Part shown: positions 21,545 to 30,146 of the stretch, in pieces
Numbering within the stretch: position 1 is the first letter of the stretch
Layout of the letters: every line of letters begins with the position of its first letter
Assembly (NCBI GenBank): GCA_964496575.1
Contig: CAZCAC010000042.1
Location: 1 to 64,000 of the forward strand
Direction: 5' to 3'
Length of the DNA stretch: 64,000 nucleotides
DNA from: CAZCAC01 sp964496575
GTDB taxonomy: Bacteria > Planctomycetota > UBA1135 > GCA-002686595
Position numbers and translations under genes: made by a program
The notes under the pieces: model-generated
Databases searched by the model: none
Seen by the model: only the letters and a program-made list of their open reading frames with translations
Told to the model about the DNA's origin: nothing

Positions 21545-23167
21545 TCAGAAGCCGGGGGGTCGAGCCTCGTCGTACGGCGTCGCCGCCTGCCAGGTGACGA
21601 CCAGGGCCAGGAGCCGGCTCTCGCCGTAGAGCTGGCCGGTGAAGCAGACGGTCGGCGGCTGCTGGCCCTCCTCCGGCGGCCCGTTGGGCGCGACGAAGCA
21701 GGGATGCCCGGTGAGGTTGGTGATACCGAGGCTGTCGCCACCCCGGCTGGGGTGTACGTACAGCTCGATGCCTTCCATCGTGGCGCTCATCTCGCGGCAG
21801 AGCGCGCTGCGCATGCGGTTTGCCTTGAGGTACTCGACGGCAGGGATGAAGCGCGCAGCGCGAAAGAGGTTGGGCCAGGCCTGATTCCCTTGCTGGACCA
21901 GCTCTGCGTCGCGTCCGTCACGCGTGATCTCGTCGAAGGCGCAGGCCGCCTCGGCCATCAGGATCATCATCATGTCCCAGACCGGATAGTCGGGAAGCTC
22001 GATCGGCACCAGCTCGACACCGAGCTCCGCCAGCTCGTCCAGCGTGCGCCCGTAGTTCTCGTCTCTCCGGGCGAGCTCGTCGAAGCAGCCGACGCGCCAG
22101 CCGCTGAGGTCGACGGGACCGGTCAAGGTGAAGGGCCGCGAGACCGCGTCGAGATCCCGGCCGTCGGCGCCGTGCAGGACGTCGAAGACGATCGCGTCGT
22201 CGATCGCCGAGCGCCCCATCGGCCCGAGCTTGTCCATCGTCCAGACCAGCGGCATGGCGCCGGCGCGCGAGAGACGGCCGAAGGTCGGGCGGAGCGAGGA
22301 GTTGCCGCAACGCCGCGAGGGGGAGACGATCGAGCCGAGCGTCTCGGAGCCGATGGCGAAGGGCACGCAGCCCGCCGCGGTGGCTGCCGCGGGGCCGGCG
22401 GAGGAACCACTCGAGCCGCGCTTCGGGTTCCAGGGGTTGTTGGTGCGCCCGCGAAACCACTCGTCCCCCATCGCCAGCGCGCCGAGGGAGAGCTTGGCCA
22501 CCAGCACCGCGCCCGCTTCGTCGAGGCGACGGATCAGCTCGGCGTCCTCGTCGATCACCTGCGACTCGAACGGCCTCGCGCCGAAGGTGGTCGGGTAGCC
22601 CTTGACCGCCAGGAGGTCCTTCGCACCGTAGGGGATGCCGTGGAGGAGCCCGCGCCACTCCCCGCGACCGAGCTCGGCGTCCAGGGCCTTCGCCTGCGCC
22701 AGCGCTCGCTCGCGAGTCAGGGTGACGACGCAGTTCAGCGTCTCGTCGAAGCGCACCAGTCGACCGAGAGAGAGCTCGGCGAGCTCGACGCAGCTCACCT
22801 CGCGCGCACGGACGAGCGCGGCGAGGGTGGGGATGTCGGCGAACGCGAGCTCCTCCAGGTCCTCGGGTCGCTTCGCCTCGGGGAGCACGATCCCGGACGG
22901 CTCCAGCTCCTTCGCCCGATCCACGACGCCGGGAAGCATCGGCGAGAAGCCGAGCGCGATCGGCTCATCCCATTCGAGGGGAAAGGCCCGCACGCGCTCC
23001 AGCTCACCGATGCCGTTTCGCACGGCCTGGCGCATCTGTTCGAGCTCCTCATCCTCGAAATCGAGGCCGAGGACGCGGCCCGCGGTGCGCAGCTCGTCGG
23101 AAGTGGGGAACGGGTCGGGGGTGGCGTCCTGTGGGAGGGCGGCGACGATCAGGATGAGGGAGAACAT
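21545..23167 (-). CDS. Exported amidase-signature family protein
   Basis: The product (540 residues) carries the amidase signature with its Ser-cisSer-Lys triad: Lys183 in GIPYGAKDLLAVKGYP, the GSSGSSAGPAAATAAG block near residues 251-266, and the nucleophile block GSETLGSIVSPS. Family members hydrolyse amides or transfer ammonia (GatA-like). The start at 23167 is chosen because MFSLILIVAALPQDATPD is a signal peptide-like segment, so the enzyme is probably periplasmic. This rules out a role as the GatA subunit of tRNA amidotransferase, which is cytosolic. A longer frame from 23236 would overlap the PilZ gene. No clear ribosome site is visible. The substrate is unknown. Confidence 0.88.
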   Translation of the reverse strand: MFSLILIVAALPQDATPDPFPTSDELRTAGRVLGLDFEDEELEQMRQAVRNGIGELERVRAFPLEWDEPIALGFSPMLPGVVDRAKELEPSGIVLPEAKRPEDLEELAFADIPTLAALVRAREVSCVELAELSLGRLVRFDETLNCVVTLTRERALAQAKALDAELGRGEWRGLLHGIPYGAKDLLAVKGYPTTFGARPFESQVIDEDAELIRRLDEAGAVLVAKLSLGALAMGDEWFRGRTNNPWNPKRGSSGSSAGPAAATAAGCVPFAIGSETLGSIVSPSRRCGNSSLRPTFGRLSRAGAMPLVWTMDKLGPMGRSAIDDAIVFDVLHGADGRDLDAVSRPFTLTGPVDLSGWRVGCFDELARRDENYGRTLDELAELGVELVPIELPDYPVWDMMMILMAEAACAFDEITRDGRDAELVQQGNQAWPNLFRAARFIPAVEYLKANRMRSALCREMSATMEGIELYVHPSRGGDSLGITNLTGHPCFVAPNGPPEEGQQPPTVCFTGQLYGESRLLALVVTWQAATPYDEARPPGF

Positions 23168-23232
23168 GCCCAGAGGGTGAGGAACTGGCGCCGAAGCGTC
23201 AACGAGGCACTGTGCCCACGCCCCTCCCCCTC

Positions 23233-24015
23233 TCACCCGGCCCGATACCGCAACCTCTTCCGCTGCAACTTCATCACGTACTCGAGTACGGCATTCTGCA
23301 CGACACGATGCTCTCGGCTCGCGCCCAGCTCGAACTCCAGGCCGTAGCGTATTCCGCCGTAGCGCGGAGTGAGCTGCCGCACCACCGCGCTGGCCATCAG
23401 GGGATCGTCGGCTCCACCGATCCAGAACGACACGGCGACCCGGTCCCCCGGATCGAAGGCGCGCGCATCGGCCCGCTCGACCATCACCCCTACCCCGTCC
23501 ACCGAGAGGTCGAGCATGCGCCCGTCCACGTGGCGACGCTTCGCCTGCAAGCGCAGATCGGTCAGCTTGCGCAGCACCGGCCTCGAGCCATCGAGGTCGG
23601 GGGCGACGGTCATCATCAGCCGGTTCCGATCGGTGGCGACGCGATACGCGCCGCGCCGATTGCCGTGATCTTCGAGACCGGCCCCGGAGTCGGTCGCCGG
23701 GTCCCCACCCGCCACCCGAGGAGGTGGAGCGTCGAAACGGAAGTCGAACAGCCTCTCGCCACGCTTCCCCGGACGCGCGTCGATCAGCTTCCCGCGGAGG
23801 ATGATCCGTCCCCCTCGTACCGGGTGGAAGCGCAGCGCGACCAGCGTCTCCTCGTCGACCAGCGGCGCCACCGCGGCGGGAAAGGCGATCACCACCCGCT
23901 CGTTGCAGACCAGCTCGACGCGACCGGGGTACTTCCGGCCGTCGGGAGTCCGCACCGCCACCTCACGGTGACGGCCGGTGGATGATCCCGGATCGGGGGG
24001 CGGAACGGCGTCCAT
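23233..24015 (-). CDS. PilZ domain protein (predicted c-di-GMP effector)
   Basis: The 260-residue protein has a C-terminal PilZ domain with both hallmark motifs. The RxxxR-like switch is RRGAYRV near residue 120, and the DxSxxG motif is LDLSVDGVGVMVE near residue 168. These bind cyclic di-GMP. The N-terminal 110 residues form a beta-rich domain of the YcgR/PilZN type (GRVELVCNERVVIAFP). Family members couple c-di-GMP to motility, secretion or exopolysaccharide. There is no signal peptide or membrane helix, so a cytosolic effector is likely. It is transcribed in the same direction as the amidase gene, 65 bp before it. Confidence 0.88.
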   Translation of the reverse strand: MDAVPPPDPGSSTGRHREVAVRTPDGRKYPGRVELVCNERVVIAFPAAVAPLVDEETLVALRFHPVRGGRIILRGKLIDARPGKRGERLFDFRFDAPPPRVAGGDPATDSGAGLEDHGNRRGAYRVATDRNRLMMTVAPDLDGSRPVLRKLTDLRLQAKRRHVDGRMLDLSVDGVGVMVERADARAFDPGDRVAVSFWIGGADDPLMASAVVRQLTPRYGGIRYGLEFELGASREHRVVQNAVLEYVMKLQRKRLRYRAG

Positions 24016-24084
24016 GACGGAGAGCCCGGGATGGACCGGGCGCCGGGGATCGATCGACCGGCCACCAGACCGGTCTTTAGCGGA

Positions 24085-25161
24085 TCATTCCCCCGAGGGG
24101 AGGCACACGGCGCCGCGCCCTCGCAGGAGGGCGTCGAGCGCCTTCACCACAAGTAGATCGTACTCCGGCTCCAGGTGGTAGAGGACGGTGAGCTCGCCGT
24201 CGTCATTCTCTTCCAGCACCCGCCGCGCCCAGGCCAGCACCGGCTCCGGATCCTTCCGCGAGAGGTCGGTAGCGAGCGGCGCGATGCTCACCGGGAAGTC
24301 GCCGCCGAAGCGTGAGCGAACCGCGGCGAGCGAGGTCTCCCCGCCCAGGTCCAGCGAGGACAGACCGGCGATCTTCGCACAGCCGTCGAGCAGGTGATCG
24401 CTCGGTCCGCAGCTGTGCAGACGCACCGGCCCCAGCTCTCGCGCGAGAAGCTCCAATCCCGGCACGACGAACTGCTCGAACAGCACCGGATTCACCAGAC
24501 ACGCCGAGCACTCGCCGACGTGAAGCTCCTCGATCGTCATCTCCCCCATCTCGGCGAAGTGCCGCACGAGGGTGACGTAGGCCTCGACGATCCACTCGGT
24601 CACCGCCCGGCAGCGCGGCGGATCGAGGAGCAGGTCCATCAGGAACGACTCGCCGAGGAGCTTCTGCCCGGTGGTTAGCGCGCCGTGGATCGCCGGGCGG
24701 CCGGACACATCCCAGAAGAAGGGCGGGATCGGCCTTCTTCGCCCTTCCCGCCGATCGCGCAGGTCGTCGATCTGCGCGTCGAGGGTCCGGACCAGCTCGT
24801 GTTCGAGCAGTGAGCGCGGTGACGGCAGCTCCTCGAGCTCCACGCCGGCCAGGCAGTTCGGCGTGATGTCCGCGTCGAGGCTCGCGCTCGGGATCAGCTC
24901 CGCCCCCAGCAACATGCCGAGGATCATGTTCGGCTGGATGCCGCCGACGAGTACCTGACTCTCCCGGTGGAAGCGCCGCCGGCCGAGGTTCGACTCGGTG
25001 TAGAGGATTCCCAGCTCGGAGAGCTCGCGTCGGACGAAACCGTGACAGCGCAGGTCGATGCGGTGACGGTATTCCGGATCCAGATAGTACTCGCCGTCGA
25101 AGGACACGCCCGCCTCGCGAGCGAGCCAGCCTTTCGACACCGAGGCCTCGATCGAGATCAC
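24085..25161 (-). CDS. Uroporphyrinogen decarboxylase-like (URO-D/methyltransferase fold) protein
   Basis: The 358-residue protein matches the URO-D superfamily: a long TIM-barrel with HGALTTGQKLLGES-like substrate segments and VRLHSCGPSDHLLDGCAKI near residue 245. The HxCG in that segment is the zinc-ligand motif of the MtaA/CmuA corrinoid methyltransferase branch rather than of haem-pathway HemE. HemE substrate-binding Arg and Asp motifs (PVWMMRQAGRY-like) are absent. A methyl-transfer role is therefore more likely than haem biosynthesis, but this is inference. Translation starts at a GTG that overlaps the stop of the 52-residue gene as GTGA. It is the third gene of the symporter operon, so the imported solute may be its substrate. 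Confidence 0.85.
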   Translation of the reverse strand: MISIEASVSKGWLAREAGVSFDGEYYLDPEYRHRIDLRCHGFVRRELSELGILYTESNLGRRRFHRESQVLVGGIQPNMILGMLLGAELIPSASLDADITPNCLAGVELEELPSPRSLLEHELVRTLDAQIDDLRDRREGRRRPIPPFFWDVSGRPAIHGALTTGQKLLGESFLMDLLLDPPRCRAVTEWIVEAYVTLVRHFAEMGEMTIEELHVGECSACLVNPVLFEQFVVPGLELLARELGPVRLHSCGPSDHLLDGCAKIAGLSSLDLGGETSLAAVRSRFGGDFPVSIAPLATDLSRKDPEPVLAWARRVLEENDDGELTVLYHLEPEYDLLVVKALDALLRGRGAVCLPSGE

Positions 25162-25316
25162 GACCGCCCCTCACCCTCCTCGTGCTGCTCCCGCATCCGT
25201 CGCAGCATCTTCTTGATGTCGCGGAATCCACCGATGGTGACCCAGACCGACATCGAGCCGAAGAGGCCCAGTCCCAACCAGAAGACGATCTTCCAGAGGC
25301 TTTCCCAGAACTCCAT
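25158..25316 (-). CDS. 52-residue single-span membrane protein between symporter and URO-D-like gene
   Basis: This small gene is supported by position, not by length. Its ATG overlaps the symporter stop by one base (TGATG), and its TGA overlaps the next GTG (GTGA). The product starts MEFWESLWKIVFWLGLGLFG, has a hydrophobic span of about 20 residues (residues 8-28), and ends in a basic/acidic tail (DIKKMLRRMREQHEEG). Such small subunits accompany several SSS-family symporters. It probably assists the symporter. Function is inferred from coupling. Confidence 0.8.
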   Translation of the reverse strand: MEFWESLWKIVFWLGLGLFGSMSVWVTIGGFRDIKKMLRRMREQHEEGEGRS

Positions 25317-26929
25317 CACGCACCTCCTTCTTCGCCGGGGGCCGAGGACTCGACGCGTGGTGGATCGGGGAACAAGAGCGAACCGACCACCATCGCGACG
25401 ACGGTCAGTCCGATGCTGGAGAGGCAGGCGCGTTGCGGCGTGAGCGGCACCTCGACCTCAGCGTACATCGTGAGGGGATGCAGACTCACCTTGATCAGGT
25501 AGCCAATGAGATCCTGAACCGGGCCGAGCCCGATAACCGCCGAGGACCCGGCGATCAGCGAGAGCACCGCGCCGGTCGAGCTGGCGCGCTTCCAGTAGAG
25601 GCCGAAAAGCAGCAGCGAGAACGCGCCGGAGAAATAGATCGCCCCGGTGATCCCCATGTAGTCGAAGATGTCGAGGCTGCCCTCGTAGAAGAGCCCCCAC
25701 CACCAGACGTACACGCCGATCACCACGATCAGGATCCGCGACAGCTTGATGCGCTGCTTCGCATCCATCTTGTCGCCGGTGAGCGGCGCGATGACGTCCT
25801 GGGTCAGGACCGTGCTCCAGCACAGGAGGTAGCTGTCGTGGGTCGACATGAACGCCGACAGCATTCCGGCGGTGATGATCCCGATCACTCCGGCCGGGAG
25901 AATCCGTCCGAGGAAGACGGGCAGCGCGTACAGATCGGTCAGCGGCTCCACCCCTTCCGCGGTCGGGAAGAACAGCTCCTGCAGCGCGCCTCCCTCGGTG
26001 ACGATCAGGACGAACGCGCAGATCCCCCAGAAGTACGGGATCAGGAAGCGGATCAGGAAGGAGACCGAGCTCCAGGTGAACTGCTTCTTCACCGTCTTCG
26101 GGCTGTCGGCGGCGAGCGCGCGCGCGATCGCGGTCGGCCAGATCGCACAGCTGACCAGGCCTAGGAAGGCGACGTACCAGATGTACTCGAGCCCGAACTC
26201 GCCCTCGGCTGCGGTGGGGTCGAAGCCAGCCGGGCCCTTCTGCTCGCGAATGACGTCGAAGATCCGATCCCAGCCGAGGTGGTCGATCGCCAGCCACGTC
26301 GCCAGCAGCATCCCGAACGAGAGCACGACGAACTGGAGGTAGTCGGTGATCACCACCGAGACCATCCCGCCGAGGCAGGTGTAGACGAGCACCAGCGCGA
26401 TCAGGGAGGTCATCACCGCCGGCAACGCCCAGCCCTCCGCCGACATCCCGGTGATGCCGACGATGAACATCGAGCCGATCTTGAGGAAGAGCCCCATGTT
26501 GAGGATCCCGCCGAGCGCCATCATCGTCCCGCCGAGAACGCGCGCACTCCGGCCGAAGCGCCGCTCGTAGAACTCGGGCAGGGTCAGCACCTTCATCTCG
26601 CGCAGGCGGTAGATGAAGAAACCGGTCACCCCGACGACGAAGGTCACCAGGCCGGCGACCAGGGCGATGTGGAAGGTCGCAAAACCCCCCTTGAACGCCT
26701 TCTGCGCGCTGTACATCACCGTGATCAGCCCGAGCTCGGTCCCGGTGAGGGTGGCGATCCCCAGCGCGGTCCCCAGGCTGTGCCCGGCGCAGATGAAGTC
26801 GCGCATCGTCTTGATCGACTTGCGCGCGAGTAACCCGACGAACAAGGAGATCAGCGGGTAGACGATGATGATGACCCAGTCGATCGTCCCGAAGTTGGAT
26901 TGGCTGAGGATCTGGTCGGCGCCCTCCAT
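25316..26929 (-). CDS. Sodium:solute symporter (SSS family)
   Basis: The 537-residue protein has about 13 hydrophobic spans and SSS motifs. TLTGTELGLITVMYSAQKAF sits near residue 62, LTLPEFYERRFGRSARVL near residue 116, and DYLQFVVLSFGML near residue 198. SSS transporters import a solute with sodium. AAGGAG precedes the ATG. It heads a three-gene operon with a 52-residue membrane protein and a URO-D-like gene, all overlapping by one to four bases. The substrate cannot be deduced. A carboxylate or a methylated compound would fit the downstream methyltransferase-like gene, but this is speculation. Confidence 0.93.
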   Translation of the reverse strand: MEGADQILSQSNFGTIDWVIIIVYPLISLFVGLLARKSIKTMRDFICAGHSLGTALGIATLTGTELGLITVMYSAQKAFKGGFATFHIALVAGLVTFVVGVTGFFIYRLREMKVLTLPEFYERRFGRSARVLGGTMMALGGILNMGLFLKIGSMFIVGITGMSAEGWALPAVMTSLIALVLVYTCLGGMVSVVITDYLQFVVLSFGMLLATWLAIDHLGWDRIFDVIREQKGPAGFDPTAAEGEFGLEYIWYVAFLGLVSCAIWPTAIARALAADSPKTVKKQFTWSSVSFLIRFLIPYFWGICAFVLIVTEGGALQELFFPTAEGVEPLTDLYALPVFLGRILPAGVIGIITAGMLSAFMSTHDSYLLCWSTVLTQDVIAPLTGDKMDAKQRIKLSRILIVVIGVYVWWWGLFYEGSLDIFDYMGITGAIYFSGAFSLLLFGLYWKRASSTGAVLSLIAGSSAVIGLGPVQDLIGYLIKVSLHPLTMYAEVEVPLTPQRACLSSIGLTVVAMVVGSLLFPDPPRVESSAPGEEGGA

Positions 26930-27136
26930 CTCGCTCCTTGTCGCTTCCCGGCGCCGCGCGCGCCGGACGCCGAGGATTGTAGGGGGTGGGCCATCGCCGC
27001 CGGCGCAGCTTCCGCGCTTAGTTCACCGCGAGGGACCGAGATCGAGATCGATTCCACCCTCTCGACCGGCAGCTGATCGCCGCGTACTGCTGCTCTCCGT
27101 ACGACCGACGGAGTCCGGGTGAGCTTCCAGCCGTGA

Positions 27137-29207
27137 TCACGGATTCCAGGTCACCGCGTACCCGTTGGTGGTGTTGAAGTGCCAACCGCAGGGCGAGCCC
27201 AGCGGATCGCGATACCAGAGTTGGTAGTGCTTCGTATCCCCGGGCTGGATGTTGCCGACTCTCGCCGCGATCTCCCGGATGGTGGCCGAGTCGCCGCTCC
27301 CGTTCGCCTTGCGAACCTCCAGGCGCTTGAGGTTCCCTCCCGCGCAGCGCAGGCCGTCCCCCCAGAGGAGCCCGGGGCTGGTGTCGTTGTCCGCCTGGAA
27401 GTAGAGGCCGTTCTCGATCGGCACCGCGCTGGTGGTGGCGAGCACCAGGGTGTCGTTCGCGAGGCTCGCCTCGCCGCTCGCGGTGAGCTGGGCTCCCGAG
27501 GCATGAGCCCCGTTCGCACAGCCCGACCCCGGCACCGTGCCGTCGTTGTCGTTGTTGCAGCGGCAGGCCGTACCGCTGCCCGGGTCGCCGAAGCAGTAGG
27601 CGACACCAGGCTCGGGATCCACCGCGCGCGCGGCGTAGATGTCGCCCTCGCCCGAGCGGAAGTCGGTCCAGGTGACGATTCCCGACCCGGGAACGCCGGA
27701 GACGAGCCGCACCGCATGGATCTGAGGCGCATTGATCAGGGCGATCCCTCCCGCGGCCCAGTATGCCGTCCCCGCCGAATCGAGACGTTGGGTGTAGTAT
27801 CCAGACCCGAGGCCATGGGACCGGTAGTCCAGCCAGGTCAGGATCGCACCGCCGAATCCGTCGCCGACCATCGACGGCTTCCACTGCTGGGCGGGATCGG
27901 TGCAGATTCCGATCCCGTTGATGGCCCACTGGGGCGTCCCCGAGGCGTCCAGCCGCTGAGCGTAGATGTCCCCGTGATCGTTCCGCTCGTCCCACCAGGC
28001 GAAGATCGCCCCACCAGTGCCATCGGGAACGATCTGCGCGTCGTGCTGGAAGTCGATCCCCTTGCCGAGGGGGACTCCGGCGTTGTGCCACAAGCGGTTC
28101 CCCGACGCATCGAGTCGCTGGACGTAGAGGTCGAGCAGGTCGGGGGACCAGGTGGGATACTCCCAGGTGATGATCGCCCCGCCGTGACCGTCGGAAGCGA
28201 TCGCGGGACTCTCCTGGCCGGATAGGACGTAGCAAACGTTGATGCCACCAGGTGTCCACAGCGGACCACCGAGCAAGCCCACGCGCTGGGCGTAGACACC
28301 GTCGGGTGTCTGATCGGTCTCCCAGGCGATGATCGCCCCGTTCGCGCCGTCGGTGGTGATGACCGGCGCCGCCTCGTGCGCGATCGACGGGGCGACCAGG
28401 ATCCCGTCCTCCGTCCACATCGTGACGCCGGAGGCCGAGACGCGCTGCGCGTAGACTTCTCGGGATCCACTCCGCCAATCCCGCCACGCGATGATCGCGC
28501 CGCCCAGCCCGTCACTCTCGACGCACAGCTCCTCCTGCTCGTCGATCGCGTCACAGACCGTGGTGACCGATGCCCACTTCGGTGCGCCGGAGGCGTCGAT
28601 GGCCTGGGCGACGATGTCCCTCTGGGTCGCGGGGCTGAACTGCCTCCAGACGACCAGCGCCCCGCCCGCTCCGTCGGAGACGATCGCCGGCCCCGGCTCG
28701 ATCCAGCGCGGAGCGTCGGTCAGTCGGACTCCCCCCGGGCCCCATTGCAGGGCTCCTGACACATGCGCCCCGATTCATGCAACCATCCGCTCATGGCTCA
28801 GCAGGGAAACGGCGTGTCGGGCTCGCTCCCTGGTCGGTGTCGATCGCGGCCCCCGTCAAAGCGTTGCATACCTTATGACGCACCCCCTCATCGTGAATGA
28901 ACGGCATTCGGCCAATGCCGCCACTCCACGCACCTATGTCAGGAGCCCTGCATTGAATGACTCCGTGCGCGTCGATGTGCTGGGCGAAGATCTCGAAGTC
29001 GAAGGGGCCGTGCTCCTCCAGCCAGGCCACGATGGCCCCTCCGGCACCGTCGGAGACGCACGCCGCTTCGTCCTGTTCGACGGCCTTGATGCTGACCGGA
29101 GCTCCACCGTGCACCCACTGCGCCGCGGCGGGCGGGCTGTAGCAGGTGATCAGGAGGACGACTGCGGCGAGAGACCGAACGGTTCGACGGGCGAGCATCT
29201 TCTGCAT
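27137..29207 (-). pseudogene. Secreted repeat protein with C-terminal WYRDP module, split by a 203-bp insertion
   Basis: The 5' part starts at 29207 (MQKMLARRTVRSLAAVV), with GAGGAG six bases upstream, and encodes a signal peptide ending in PPAAAQ. It reads to ...DAHGVIQ and then runs into the insertion at 28748-28950. The 3' part (28747-27137) continues with WGPGGVRLTD. Removing the element plus one CATTG copy (208 bp) joins them in frame into 620 residues, and completes a repeat seen five or more times: GVxxWxxxG...DGxGGAIIxW. The C-terminal ~140 residues are the shared module (YCFGDPGSGTACRCNN and later QLWYRDPLGS). As sequenced, both pieces are translated separately or not at all. The repeats resemble beta-propeller-like surface proteins. 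Confidence 0.88.
28748..28950. mobile_element. 203-bp MITE-like element with terminal inverted repeats and 5-bp target duplication
   Basis: Both ends begin CAGGGCTCCTGACA read inward (28748-28761 and, reversed, 28950-28937), and the similarity continues imperfectly for about ten more bases. The element is flanked by direct CATTG copies at 28743-28747 and 28951-28955. It contains no transposase. A minus-strand frame across it is only the read-through of the host gene. This is the architecture of a miniature inverted-repeat element moved by an enzyme encoded elsewhere. Deletion of element and one CATTG restores the host gene's frame. No second copy was seen in this window. The parent insertion-sequence family was not identified. 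Confidence 0.85.
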
Positions 29208-29470
29208 TCTCATCTCCTCGAGAGTTGCGCGGCACGAGCTCCAGCGAGGAAGCGGGAGCGCCACGCCGCTACCTGGCTTCACCTGACAGGATAGGCGAAG
29301 ATCCGGGTTTTCGCCGGGGAGCACTCGTGAATGCTCTCGGTCATCCTCGCCGGCTGCGACGAGACGGATCGGTGACCTCCGCCCGGTCGTGCCCCGATCC
29401 GGACAGCTCCACCCCGATCCGCCGGGTGGATTCCCGCGGGAGGTGGCGCTCCCCGCCCGGGCCCTGGTCC

Positions 29471-29476
29471 TATACT
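29471..29476 (+). promoter_or_regulatory. -10-like TATACT directly before rnc
   Basis: TATACT stands out in GC-rich sequence and ends only ten bases before the ATG at 29487. A transcription start seven bases downstream would leave about three untranslated bases, so the mRNA may be leaderless. No convincing -35 is seen. Confidence 0.45.
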
Positions 29477-29486
29477 CGCCGGCGCC

Positions 29487-30146
29487 ATGCGGCCGATCCC
29501 CCACGACTTCGCCGACCCGGCCCTCCTCGAGCTGGCCCTGACTCACTCCTCGACGGGGCGAGCGCGGGACAACGAGCGGCTGGAGTTCCTCGGGGACGCG
29601 GTGCTCGACCTCCTGGTCGCGGAGACGCTCTACCGCGATCACCCGGAGCTCTCCGAGGGCGCGCTCACCGAGTTCAAGGCGGAGATCGTCTCGCGGCGAA
29701 CGCTGGCGGAAGCGGCGCGGGCCCTCGAGCTGGAGGGCCACGTCACCGTCGGACCCGGCCTCAAGGGGCGGACGCTGCCCCGCTCGGTGCAGGCGAACCT
29801 CTACGAGGCGGTGCTCGGCGCGGTCTACCTCGACGCCGGAATGGAGGCCTCGCGCACCTTCGTCCTCGCCACGCTCTCCGGACCGCTGGCGCAGGCCCAT
29901 CAGGAGATCTCTCCCGGCAATCCCAAGCAGGAGCTGCAGCAGCTCGCGCAGCGCCGCTGGGGAGAGCCCCCGACCTACCGGATGGTCGAGGAGTGGGGCC
30001 GATCGCACGCGCGCGCCTTCCTCGTCGTCGCGCAGGCGGGCGGAGTCGAGTTCCCCGCGGCCTGGGGGCGCACGCTGAAGGAAGCGGAGCGGTGGGCGGC
30101 CTACGAGGCGCTCCTGGCGCTCGAGGACGAGGACGACGAATCGTGA
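29487..30146 (+). CDS. rnc: Ribonuclease III
   Basis: The 219-residue protein carries the RNase III signature NERLEFLGDAVLDLL at residues 29-43, with its catalytic Glu and Asp, and a second acidic site in YEAVLGAVYLDAG near residue 111. The C-terminal segment NPKQELQQLAQRRWGEPPTY through YEALLALEDE is a double-stranded-RNA-binding domain. The enzyme cleaves double-stranded RNA in rRNA and mRNA processing. No Shine-Dalgarno site is seen; the gene has a TATACT box very close to its ATG. Its TGA overlaps the mfd GTG (GTGA), so the two are translationally coupled. Confidence 0.95.
   Translation: MRPIPHDFADPALLELALTHSSTGRARDNERLEFLGDAVLDLLVAETLYRDHPELSEGALTEFKAEIVSRRTLAEAARALELEGHVTVGPGLKGRTLPRSVQANLYEAVLGAVYLDAGMEASRTFVLATLSGPLAQAHQEISPGNPKQELQQLAQRRWGEPPTYRMVEEWGRSHARAFLVVAQAGGVEFPAAWGRTLKEAERWAAYEALLALEDEDDES

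Noticed and set aside
28791..30008. 405-codon minus-strand frame treated as one gene
   Set aside because: Only the first ~85 codons from 29207 belong to the interrupted gene; the rest is read-through of the insertion element and antisense sequence of rnc.
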